Assembly (NCBI GenBank): GCA_020059765.1
Contig: JAGVBM010000385.1
Span: forward strand, 1 to 7,718
Direction of reading: 5' to 3'
DNA length: 7,718 nucleotides
From: Bacillota bacterium
GTDB taxonomy: Bacteria > Bacillota > Bacilli > Tumebacillales > Effusibacillaceae
Shown here: positions 1 to 5,600 of the stretch, in pieces
How the letters are laid out: each line of letters starts with the position of its first letter
Numbering within the stretch: position 1 is the first letter of the stretch
Notes under the pieces: generated by a model
Database searches by the model: none
What the model was told of the DNA's origin: nothing
What the model saw: the letters and a program-made list of their open reading frames with translations, nothing else
Position numbers and translations under genes: made by a program

Positions 1-504
1 TGCGTGCCCAGCTAAGCACGCGCTATCTAGCCGGTGAAAGTCCGGTCAGGGTAATCACCAAGGAGCCCTGTAGCTTGGATGCCTGCGTACGGAGAAATTT
101 GTGCGTAGAAGCGCATCGACAAAAGTACCTGTTCATACAGGGCGAGCAAGATACCAGGCCGTAACATAAAGTGAATCTTGCCGCGTCGTCAAAAAGGCCT
201 CGCGAGAGGGAAGAGGGGGAGCCGAGTCCCGAGTGTATGGACGAAGGCCATGGAAGCTGTGAAGAACTTGGATGGCAGCAGCGAGGAACCCTCCGGCGTA
301 AAGAGAGCGGCATGGTATCACAGATAACGCAGTGAACTGGGGAGACCCTCCCCTGCACGGAAATATCCGTAAAGAGACATCCTATAAGCCCAACAGGTGA
401 AGTGGATCGTCGGCAGGAAGGGAGTCCGAGGAGGTTATAGTACCTGGGAACGCAGGAAACACAACCTGCGGGAGGAAAGGACCTCTGCTTTGTTCATGCT
501 TTTC

Positions 505-511
505 AAGGAGG
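505..511 (+). promoter_or_regulatory. Shine-Dalgarno site of the intron maturase
   Basis: AAGGAGG lies nine bases before the GTG at 521 and decides that start. It sits in the intron domain IV loop, as is usual for intron-encoded proteins. Confidence 0.75.
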
Positions 512-520
512 TACGAGTGA

Positions 521-1816
521 GTGAATGCCAAAAGGCTAACAACACCAATGGAAAAAGTTCAACAACTCCAAGAGAAGCTAGGTCATGCGGCCAAAGCCAA
601 CAAGAAGCGCAGATTCCACGCCTTGTATGACAAGGTCTACCGGCAGGATACTCTGTGGGAGGCATGGCGACGAGTGCGCGCCAACAAAGGTGCAGCAGGC
701 ATCGACGGGCAGACAATTCACGAAATCGAAGAGATGGGGATTCACGCCTTTCTCCGAGATTGTGAACAAAGACTTCGGGAAAACCGATATCAACCACAAC
801 CCGTACGTCGTCATTACATTCCCAAGAAGGACGGGAAACAGCGTCCACTGGGTATTCCAACGGTACGAGATCGCGTCATCCAGATGGCAACCAAACTTGT
901 CATTGAACCCCTCTTTGAAGCGGATTTCCAAGACTGCTCTTACGGATTCCGTCCGAAGAAAAATGCCAAACAAGCGCTTGACCGTGTCCGAAAAGCCTGC
1001 AATCGAAAGGGAAATTGGGTGGTCGACGTCGACATCCAAGGCTATTTCGACAACATCAATCAGGACAAACTCATGAAGCTGGTGGAGATGCGAATTAGTG
1101 ACAGACGAGTCCTGAAACTCATTCGGAAATGGCTGTATGCAGGTGTTATGGAAGAAGGAACAGTCAAGAGAACAGACCTTGGCACGCCGCAGGGCGGGGT
1201 CATTTCACCCCTGCTGGCCAACATCTACCTGAATTACTTCGACTACCTGTGGGAGAAGCACGGCAGGAATCTTGGAGAACTCACAAGATACGCCGATGAT
1301 TTCGTGATCGTCTGCAAGACGAAGAAAGACGCGGAACGGGCAATGCGCCTAGTATACTCCATTATGGAGCGACTGGAGTTGACCGTACACCCCACGAAAA
1401 CGAGACTGGTAGGTTTATGGGCGGGAACGGAAGGCTTTGATTTCTTGGGAATGCACCATCGCAAAACGAAAGCGGAAACGTCAAAAGTACAGGTGTATTA
1501 TACCACCCAACAGTGGCTAACTCAGAAAGCCGAACAACACATACGGGACGTGGTCAAAGAACGACTGGCCCCGCCTTCCGCAAGAGTCCTGTCGATACAA
1601 GACCATGTGGAGTGGCTAAATCCGAAAATCCAGGGCTGGCGGAATTACTATGGTACCCCGTACGGTACAAAGAAAATGGTAAAGTTGGACTGGTACATTC
1701 TGCAACGATTTTGCAAATGGTACGCCAAGAAAAGACAAAAGAGAAGATGGCAAAGTGTGTGGCATGAGGTGAAGGCTATGGTTAAAGTCAGTGGATTACG
1801 CGCACTTGTAGGCTGA
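521..1816 (+). CDS. ltrA: Group II intron-encoded reverse transcriptase/maturase
   Basis: A multifunctional protein of 431 residues that helps the intron fold and splice, and copies it into DNA during retrohoming. The start is GTG at 521, set by AAGGAGG at 505-511. Reverse transcriptase blocks run from about residue 45 to 310: the VDVDIQGYFDNI segment with catalytic Asp171, the GTPQGGVISPLLANIYL block (221-237), and YADD at 257-260 with catalytic Asp259 and Asp260. The FDFLG segment (306-310) closes the RT core. The maturase (X) domain follows, with NPKIQGWRNYYG at 367-378 and a basic KKRQKRRW stretch at 403-410. The protein ends soon after, with no HNH endonuclease domain, so target priming would have to use a nick or replication fork rather than its own second-strand cut. 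The frame is intact and all catalytic residues are present, so it is probably active. Bacterial lineage C, D or E would fit; I could not separate them. Confidence 0.95.
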   Translation: MNAKRLTTPMEKVQQLQEKLGHAAKANKKRRFHALYDKVYRQDTLWEAWRRVRANKGAAGIDGQTIHEIEEMGIHAFLRDCEQRLRENRYQPQPVRRHYIPKKDGKQRPLGIPTVRDRVIQMATKLVIEPLFEADFQDCSYGFRPKKNAKQALDRVRKACNRKGNWVVDVDIQGYFDNINQDKLMKLVEMRISDRRVLKLIRKWLYAGVMEEGTVKRTDLGTPQGGVISPLLANIYLNYFDYLWEKHGRNLGELTRYADDFVIVCKTKKDAERAMRLVYSIMERLELTVHPTKTRLVGLWAGTEGFDFLGMHHRKTKAETSKVQVYYTTQQWLTQKAEQHIRDVVKERLAPPSARVLSIQDHVEWLNPKIQGWRNYYGTPYGTKKMVKLDWYILQRFCKWYAKKRQKRRWQSVWHEVKAMVKVSGLRALVG

Positions 1817-1841
1817 ACGCACATGAATGACGAACATCGGA

Positions 1842-1874
1842 AAGCCGTATGAGGGAAAACCTCACGTACGGTTT
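1842..1874 (+). ncRNA. Group II intron domain V (catalytic hairpin)
   Basis: This is the catalytic hairpin of the ribozyme. The proximal helix pairs 1842-1849 (AAGCCGTA) with 1867-1874 (TACGGTTT). A two-base bulge (CG, 1865-1866) follows, then a distal helix 1850-1854 with 1860-1864 (TGAGG/CCTCA). It is capped by GAAAA at 1855-1859. The AGC catalytic triad is at 1843-1845. The pattern matches the canonical 34-nt domain V closely but is one base shorter, because the distal stem closes on a five-base loop. Confidence 0.93.
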
Positions 1875-1877
1875 GAT

Positions 1878-1908
1878 GAGGAGGGGCTGGATAGCCAGCC
1901 CTTTACTC
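1878..1908 (+). ncRNA. Group II intron domain VI with bulged branch-point A
   Basis: The stem pairs 1878-1880 with 1906-1908, then 1881-1883 with 1902-1904 (including G-U pairs), then 1884-1890 with 1895-1901 (GGGCTGG/CCAGCCC), with an ATAG loop at 1891-1894. The adenosine at 1905 is left unpaired on the 3' side, exactly where the lariat branch point is expected. This suggests the intron can still splice by the branching pathway. Confidence 0.88.
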
Positions 1909-1962
1909 TAGTGTTAGAATTTATAAGTTTTCAAGGTAACAAGTATAAGGGCAACAAGGGTC

Positions 1963-1990
1963 CCCACCCAAATGCTTGCATTTGGGTGGG
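1963..1990 (+). repeat. Perfect 13-bp inverted repeat
   Basis: Arms at 1963-1975 (CCCACCCAAATGC) and 1978-1990 (GCATTTGGGTGGG) are perfectly complementary around two T residues. It would form a very stable hairpin in RNA. No T-run follows on either strand, so it is not a standard intrinsic terminator. It could be part of a leader structure, a palindromic repeat scattered in the genome, or a protein binding site. The sequence alone does not decide. Confidence 0.8.
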
Positions 1991-2015
1991 AAGAACTTTG
2001 GCTCGCCTGCGCCTA

Positions 2016-2042
2016 AAGGCTTGGCGAAGCCAAGTTTTCTTT
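2016..2042 (+). terminator. Intrinsic terminator ahead of the ABC operon
   Basis: The core stem CTTGGC (2020-2025), loop GAA, and GCCAAG (2029-2034) are followed by TTTTCTTT (2035-2042). Four more pairs (two G-U, two A-U) extend the stem into the T-run. It has the textbook shape of a rho-independent terminator. It may end transcription coming from the intron or the gene it interrupted, or act as an attenuator for the ABC genes. The upstream arm at 1991-2007 can compete for the same bases. Confidence 0.72.
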
Positions 2043-2061
2043 AGCAAGAGGTGTTCCGGAT

Positions 2062-2068
2062 GGGAGGG
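2062..2068 (+). promoter_or_regulatory. Shine-Dalgarno site deciding the ABC permease start
   Basis: GGGAGGG lies six bases before ATG 2075. A longer in-frame reading from GTG 2051 would place this site inside the gene and would have no comparable site of its own, so 2075 is preferred. Confidence 0.75.
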
Positions 2069-2074
2069 CGCAGC

Positions 2075-3289
2075 ATGAACAGTCTGTGGATCGTTGCGTG
2101 GCGCAATATCAAGCGAAAATCGTCCCGCTCCGCATGGTTGGCGGGAAGTGCCGCGATTGCGGCTTTGCTGTTGTTTGTCAGCTATTTTTTTGTGTTTTCG
2201 ATGGAACGAAGCCTGAAAGCTGGTTCGCAGCGATTGGGGGCCGACTTGCTGGTCGTGCCGAAGGGTGTTGGCGACCATGCGGGCGACATGATCATAGCCG
2301 GCAAGGTATCCGCTTTCTACATGCCGGAAACGGTGGTCGACCGGATCGAACAAATTCCGGAAGTGGAGCAGGTGGCGCCGCAACTGTATTTGAAAACTGT
2401 TTCGACGGTCTGTTGCGGGACCGAAGGCGACTTTCCGGTGGTCGCATTTGATCCGCAACGGGATTTCACATTGAAAAATTGGGTGGCGGAAACATCCCGC
2501 ACCTATGACAAATACGATGTAGTCATCGGGTCAAACGCGGGCGGCGGCAATTATCTTTATCATTATGACGATGCCTATTCCGTCCAATGGGTGACATTGT
2601 TTGGGAAGGAATTTTTGATTCGAAACGTGCTTTTTCCGACGGGCATGGGCACGGACGACACAATCTTCATGCGATTGGATGCGGCACGGGAACTGTCCGG
2701 CAGCAAAGACTTGGGGCTGGATATCCCGAAAAACCAAATTTCCGTTGTCTTGGTGAAGACCCAACCGGGAATGGACGAGTTTGTCAAACGGGAGATCGAA
2801 CGGATGAACCTTAACGTGGATGTGGCGAAGGGAAGCGGTTTGCAAGAAGTGGTCAACCACCAAATCCGCCCCATCAAGCTGTTCAGTTATTTGATGATCA
2901 CGGTCATGATCGTGATGAGCGGCTTTCAGGTGATGACGATTTTCTCGGCATTGGTAAACGAACGGCGCAAGGAAATCGGCATGTTGCGGGCAATGGGCGC
3001 TGCCCGTGTCACCGCATATCGTCTTTTGTTGGCGGAAGCGATGCTGTCCGGGATGATAGGTTCTTCTTTCGGCGCGTTGGCGGGTGCGGCGCTGTTGTAC
3101 GATAATCGGGCGCTTATCCTGAAGTTTATCACATTACCGCTTGTATTCCCGGACTGGACAAGCGGATTGGGAATCGGACTGGCGGTCATGTTGGCGGTAA
3201 CCGGGATTTCTGTTTTGGCAGCCTTCATTCCCGTGAATCGCATTTTGCGGGAGCAGCCCTATCAATCGATGCGGGAGGGGGAAGTATGA
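2075..3289 (+). CDS. FtsX/MacB-type ABC transporter permease with a Cys-Cys motif
   Basis: A membrane subunit of 404 residues. One transmembrane helix lies near the N-terminus (about 22-42), then a large extracytoplasmic domain (about 45-268), then three C-terminal helices (about 270-293, 318-342 and 364-386). This is the layout of the FtsX/MacB/LolC group, whose members usually drive extracytoplasmic work (mechanotransmission, lipoprotein or peptide extrusion) rather than classical import. The NERRKEIGMLRAMGA segment (295-309) is the typical cytoplasmic loop that contacts the ATPase. An odd feature is the vicinal Cys113-Cys114 in the external domain, followed by GDFPVVAFDP. I recall similar Cys-Cys permeases next to metal- or Fe-S-related membrane proteins, which hints at metal or thiol chemistry, but this is inference. 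The gene overlaps the ATPase start by four bases (ATGA), so the two are translationally coupled. The substrate is unknown. Confidence 0.88.
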   Translation: MNSLWIVAWRNIKRKSSRSAWLAGSAAIAALLLFVSYFFVFSMERSLKAGSQRLGADLLVVPKGVGDHAGDMIIAGKVSAFYMPETVVDRIEQIPEVEQVAPQLYLKTVSTVCCGTEGDFPVVAFDPQRDFTLKNWVAETSRTYDKYDVVIGSNAGGGNYLYHYDDAYSVQWVTLFGKEFLIRNVLFPTGMGTDDTIFMRLDAARELSGSKDLGLDIPKNQISVVLVKTQPGMDEFVKREIERMNLNVDVAKGSGLQEVVNHQIRPIKLFSYLMITVMIVMSGFQVMTIFSALVNERRKEIGMLRAMGAARVTAYRLLLAEAMLSGMIGSSFGALAGAALLYDNRALILKFITLPLVFPDWTSGLGIGLAVMLAVTGISVLAAFIPVNRILREQPYQSMREGEV

Positions 3290-3978
3290 TCCGACTGCAG
3301 GACATTACAAAAAGCTATTCGGTAAACAAGCAGGAAACGCGGCATGCATTGGACCGGGTATCGGTTACGGTGGAATCGGGCGATTTCCTGGCGATCGTCG
3401 GTCCCTCGGGAAGCGGGAAGTCTACGCTCTTGGCGATTGCCGGTTTGTTGGATGCTCCGACGGAAGGAACGGTGTGGATCGAGGGACAAGACGCGAGCCG
3501 TTGGAGTGACAGCAAGCGCGCCGAATACCGGGCGCAGCAATGCGGGTTTGTCTTTCAATTTCCGAGCTTGATTCCGACATTGAATGTGATGGAAAATGTG
3601 CTGCTGCCAAAAACGATGATCGGAACGTTTCGCCCGGAGGACAGAAGACAGGCGGAACAGATTCTGGAAGAAGTTGGACTGACCGCGCACAGAAACAGTT
3701 TCCCTTCCCAGTTGAGCGGCGGCGAACAACGACGGGCGGCGCTGGCTCGGGCTTTGATTCAGGATCCCAAGATCCTGCTGGCGGATGAACCGACCGGCGC
3801 TCTCGATGACCGAAACGCGGAACTGATCATGGGTTTGTTGAAAGGCTGGAACCAGCGAGGAAAAACAATCCTGCTCGTCACCCATGACCGCCGCTTGGCG
3901 AAAGCGGGAAACCGAATCTTGCGGCTGATGGACGGCAGAACGGACGAATCGGGAGAGGATGACGGACATGTATTCTAA
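3286..3978 (+). CDS. ABC transporter ATP-binding protein, LolD/MacB type
   Basis: The cytoplasmic ATPase (230 residues) that powers the upstream permease. It shows Walker A GPSGSGKST (39-47), the Q-loop glutamine at 91 in FVFQFPSLIP, the signature LSGGEQ (143-148), Walker B ILLADEP (163-169) with catalytic Glu168, the D-loop GALDD (171-175) and the H-loop His200. Length and motif spacing are normal for the LolD/MacB/FtsE group. The ATG at 3286 overlaps the permease stop, and GGGAGGGGG lies just upstream. The last bases overlap the start of a 32-residue membrane microprotein. The C-terminal tail (GRTDESGEDD) is acidic. All key residues are present, so it should hydrolyse ATP. The transported or remodelled substrate cannot be told from this subunit. 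Confidence 0.95.
   Translation: MIRLQDITKSYSVNKQETRHALDRVSVTVESGDFLAIVGPSGSGKSTLLAIAGLLDAPTEGTVWIEGQDASRWSDSKRAEYRAQQCGFVFQFPSLIPTLNVMENVLLPKTMIGTFRPEDRRQAEQILEEVGLTAHRNSFPSQLSGGEQRRAALARALIQDPKILLADEPTGALDDRNAELIMGLLKGWNQRGKTILLVTHDRRLAKAGNRILRLMDGRTDESGEDDGHVF
3951..3958 (+). promoter_or_regulatory. Shine-Dalgarno site of the overlapping microprotein
   Basis: GGGAGAGG inside the end of the ATPase gene lies nine bases before ATG 3968. The in-frame ATG at 3959 touches this site and is too close to use it, so 3968 is the better start. Confidence 0.55.
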
Positions 3979-4066
3979 ATTCGAACTGTATTTCAATCTA
4001 TTGTACTATTTGCTGCTGATCCCGCTTGCCGTCTTGATCTGGCTGACTGTGCGCAAGAAGAAGTAG
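3968..4066 (+). CDS. Single-pass membrane microprotein (32 residues)
   Basis: A small gene that overlaps the last 11 bases of the ATPase gene in another frame. The product has a short N-terminus (MYSKFELYF), one hydrophobic helix of about 20 residues rich in Leu, Tyr and Ile (roughly 9-28), and a basic end, VRKKK. By the positive-inside rule the C-terminus should face the cytoplasm. Support comes from the Shine-Dalgarno site at 3951-3958, the tight overlap with its neighbour, and the clean hydrophobic segment with charged ends. It could be a small accessory subunit of the ABC transporter. Its size and shape also recall CcoQ/FixQ-type oxidase subunits, and the oxidase genes start about 100 bases later, but I see no clear sequence match. 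Function unknown. Confidence 0.6.
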   Translation: MYSKFELYFNLLYYLLLIPLAVLIWLTVRKKK

Positions 4067-4106
4067 CTGTATTCAATTTCTCTATCTGTCAATAAAAGAA
4101 TCGAAT

Positions 4107-4135
4107 TTCAACAAAAATGTGAACGATTGTAATAT
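4107..4135 (+). promoter_or_regulatory. Possible sigma-A-type promoter of the oxidase operon
   Basis: TTCAAC (4107-4112) and TAATAT (4130-4135) are separated by 17 bases. The -10 matches four of six consensus bases; the -35 is weak. The stretch is A/T-rich and lies 33 bases before the ccoN start. No terminator is visible between the microprotein and ccoN, so read-through from the ABC operon is also possible. Confidence 0.3.
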
Positions 4136-4143
4136 GTTCATAT
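4117..4143 (+). promoter_or_regulatory. Inverted repeat in the ccoN promoter region (possible operator)
   Basis: ATGTGAAC (4117-4124) and GTTCATAT (4136-4143) form an inverted repeat with seven of eight positions complementary and an 11-base spacer. The left part, TGTGAACGATTGTA at 4118-4131, also matches 12 of 14 positions of the loose cre consensus TGWNANCGNTNWCA bound by CcpA. Either a dimeric regulator or CcpA is possible; neither is proved. Confidence 0.3.
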
Positions 4144-4152
4144 AAAGAAGAG

Positions 4153-4159
4153 AAGGGGG
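4153..4159 (+). promoter_or_regulatory. Shine-Dalgarno site deciding the ccoN TTG start
   Basis: AAGGGGG lies eight bases before TTG 4168. No in-frame ATG occurs before well inside the first membrane helix, so TTG is the likely start. Confidence 0.65.
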
Positions 4160-4167
4160 TTGCCACG

Positions 4168-5538
4168 TTGTTTTCGAATGAAAAGAACAGTGCAGCAAAA
4201 CTTTGGTTTGTCACTGCTGTCTTTTGGTTGCTGCTCGGGATGAGCTTAGGGTTGACCACGGCAATCAAACAGATCAGTCCCGATTTTCTCAATTACCAAA
4301 TCACAACTTACGGACATATTCGTTCCAGTCACGTGATGCTTGTGATTTACGCGTGGTTATCAATGGCTTATGTGGCATCCATGTTATACATGATCCCGAA
4401 GCTGGCGAGAACCACGCTTTATAGTGAGAAATTGGGGAATGTAAGCGCTGTCTTGTATAACATTGTCATGTTGGAAGGATTTGTGTCCCTGCTGATGGGG
4501 CAAACCAGTGTCATCGAGTATGGCGAGTTCCCGGTATGGGTCGACGTCCAAGTGATTCTGGTGCTCGTGCTTGTCGCCCATAATATTTTCAAGACGATTG
4601 CACAGCGGCAGGAGAAAGTGCTGTATGTAAGCATTTGGTATTTCCTCGGATCCCTGCTCTGGCTGCCGCTGACCTATATCATCGGGAACCTGCCGGCAAG
4701 CTGGTATCCCAGCGGGACGGAACAGGCTCTTGCAGGGTGGTTCCTTGGGCATAACGCAATCGGTTTGTGGATGACCACTGTCGGTGTCGGTCAAATCTAT
4801 TATCTCCTGCCAAAATTGACCGGCCGTCCTTTATACAGTCATGAACTGTCGATGATCGGTTTCTGGACAATCGCAACTTTCTATGTCTGGAACGGTCCGC
4901 ATCACCTGATGAACGGTCCTGTTCCCGGCTGGATTTTAAAAGCGGGCATCATTCCATCCCTCCTTTTGTTAATCCCGGTATGGACGGTCTTCCATAATTT
5001 CTTTGCCACGATGAAAGGCGCTTGGCACAAAGTCAAGGATGACGTTACGCTGCGCTTTGTTGTCGCAGGCAGCATTTTTTATTTGATGGCTTGTATCCAA
5101 GGTCCTCTGCAAGCGTTGCCTTCTGTCAGCAGTCTGGTTAAATTCACTCACTGGACCGTCGGACACGCCCATATGGGACCGCTTGGCGCGTTTTCTTTCA
5201 CATCCTTTGCCGCAGGCTATTACATGATTCAACAAATTACGGGAAATGAATTTTGGAGCAAGAAACTGCAAGAAGCGCACTTCTGGTTCTCGACCATCGG
5301 CTTCCTGCTCTTCTCCTTCAGCCTTTGGACAGCCGGCATCATTCAAGGTTTTGCCTGGATCGAAGGGAAGTCGTTCCTTGACACCGTGTTGATGGTTCGT
5401 CCTTATGTGATCGCCCGGGCAATCGGCGGGACGATGTTGATTGCGGGACAATTCCTGTTCGCGTTCAATATCTACAAAACCTTCAAAGCCAAACAGAGTT
5501 CCGTCGTATCGGAAGGAAATGCGGTTGCCACTGCATGA
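4168..5538 (+). CDS. ccoN: cbb3-type cytochrome c oxidase subunit I (CcoN)
   Basis: The catalytic subunit of a C-family heme-copper oxidase, reducing O2 to water in the cytoplasmic membrane with proton pumping. It has 456 residues and about 12 membrane helices. His55 in SSHVMLVIYAW and His335 should bind the low-spin heme b; His333 (GHAHMG, 332-337) should bind the high-spin heme b3; His195 (GHNAIGLW) plus His245 and His246 (WNGPHHL) should bind CuB. Tyr239 stands six residues before His245, as does the His-Tyr cross-link tyrosine of cbb3 enzymes, which argues for an oxidase and against a NorB-type nitric oxide reductase. An oddity is QGP at 311-313, where I expect EGP in classical CcoN. The start is TTG at 4168. 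The gene leads an operon with a CcoO-like cytochrome 62 bases downstream. No CuA-type subunit II is seen, as expected for this family. Confidence 0.93.
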   Translation: MFSNEKNSAAKLWFVTAVFWLLLGMSLGLTTAIKQISPDFLNYQITTYGHIRSSHVMLVIYAWLSMAYVASMLYMIPKLARTTLYSEKLGNVSAVLYNIVMLEGFVSLLMGQTSVIEYGEFPVWVDVQVILVLVLVAHNIFKTIAQRQEKVLYVSIWYFLGSLLWLPLTYIIGNLPASWYPSGTEQALAGWFLGHNAIGLWMTTVGVGQIYYLLPKLTGRPLYSHELSMIGFWTIATFYVWNGPHHLMNGPVPGWILKAGIIPSLLLLIPVWTVFHNFFATMKGAWHKVKDDVTLRFVVAGSIFYLMACIQGPLQALPSVSSLVKFTHWTVGHAHMGPLGAFSFTSFAAGYYMIQQITGNEFWSKKLQEAHFWFSTIGFLLFSFSLWTAGIIQGFAWIEGKSFLDTVLMVRPYVIARAIGGTMLIAGQFLFAFNIYKTFKAKQSSVVSEGNAVATA

Positions 5539-5586
5539 TCCGCTGCGACTGTTAACTGAAAAATTCCTGAACAGAGTTGAATGCGC

Positions 5587-5594
5587 AAGGAGGG
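5587..5594 (+). promoter_or_regulatory. Shine-Dalgarno site deciding the ccoO TTG start
   Basis: AAGGAGGG lies six bases before TTG 5601. A longer reading from TTG 5577 would bury this site inside the gene, so 5601 is chosen. Confidence 0.75.
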
Positions 5595-5600
5595 AGCAGC

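Larger units (their letters stand above)
1..1912 (+). mobile_element. Group II intron (5' end just outside window)
   Basis: A self-splicing retroelement that would mobilise through its own maturase. The 5' consensus of group II introns is GUGYG; the window opens with TGCG, so the first base of the intron probably lies just outside the left edge. A 6-bp stem (2-7 with 16-21) opens domain I. Bases 22-520 hold no credible gene and represent the structured 5' ribozyme domains up to the domain IV loop that carries the reverse transcriptase (521-1816). Domains V and VI follow at 1842-1908. The 3' boundary is placed near 1911-1912, counting 6-7 bases from the bulged branch-point adenosine, but the expected terminal AY is not seen, so the junction is approximate. 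About 1.9 kb is a normal length for a bacterial intron of this type. It appears to sit between genes, because nothing downstream looks like an interrupted reading frame. Confidence 0.9.
1913..2074 (+). other. Leader region between the intron and the ABC operon
   Basis: This 162-base stretch has no credible gene. It starts with an A/T-rich part (1913-1960) containing a possible -10 element, TATAAG at 1944-1949, without a convincing -35. Two stem-loops follow (1963-1990 and 2016-2042), then a 32-base gap to the permease start. Since the terminator leaves so little room before 2075, a dedicated promoter for the ABC operon would have to lie upstream of it. That makes this an untranslated leader read through under some condition. 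Confidence 0.5.

Noticed and set aside
23..358. A 111-residue open frame on the minus strand in the first part of the window
   Set aside because: It is antisense to the structured 5' domains of the group II intron. Such frames arise there often from the base-paired ribozyme and carry no recognisable domain or ribosome binding site.
1963..1990. The 13-bp hairpin as an intrinsic terminator
   Set aside because: Neither strand has a T-run after the stem.
2051..2074. A longer permease starting at GTG 2051
   Set aside because: The GGGAGGG site at 2062-2068 fits ATG 2075 and would fall inside the longer form; the usual N-terminus of the family also starts near 2075.
1827..2078. An 83-residue frame spanning the intron end and leader
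   Set aside because: It crosses intron domains V and VI, both hairpins and the terminator, has no proper start signal, and shows no protein-like pattern.
3262..3996. A 244-residue minus-strand frame opposite the ATPase gene
   Set aside because: It is a shadow of the ATPase gene, whose + strand product has every ABC motif.
4118..4134. An Fnr box (TGTGA-N6-TCACA) before ccoN
   Set aside because: The left half TGTGA is present but the right half does not match, so only a looser inverted repeat is reported.
4168..5538. Nitric oxide reductase large subunit (NorB)
   Set aside because: The cross-link tyrosine is in place six residues before the CuB His-His pair, and the next gene is CcoO-like rather than NorC-like.
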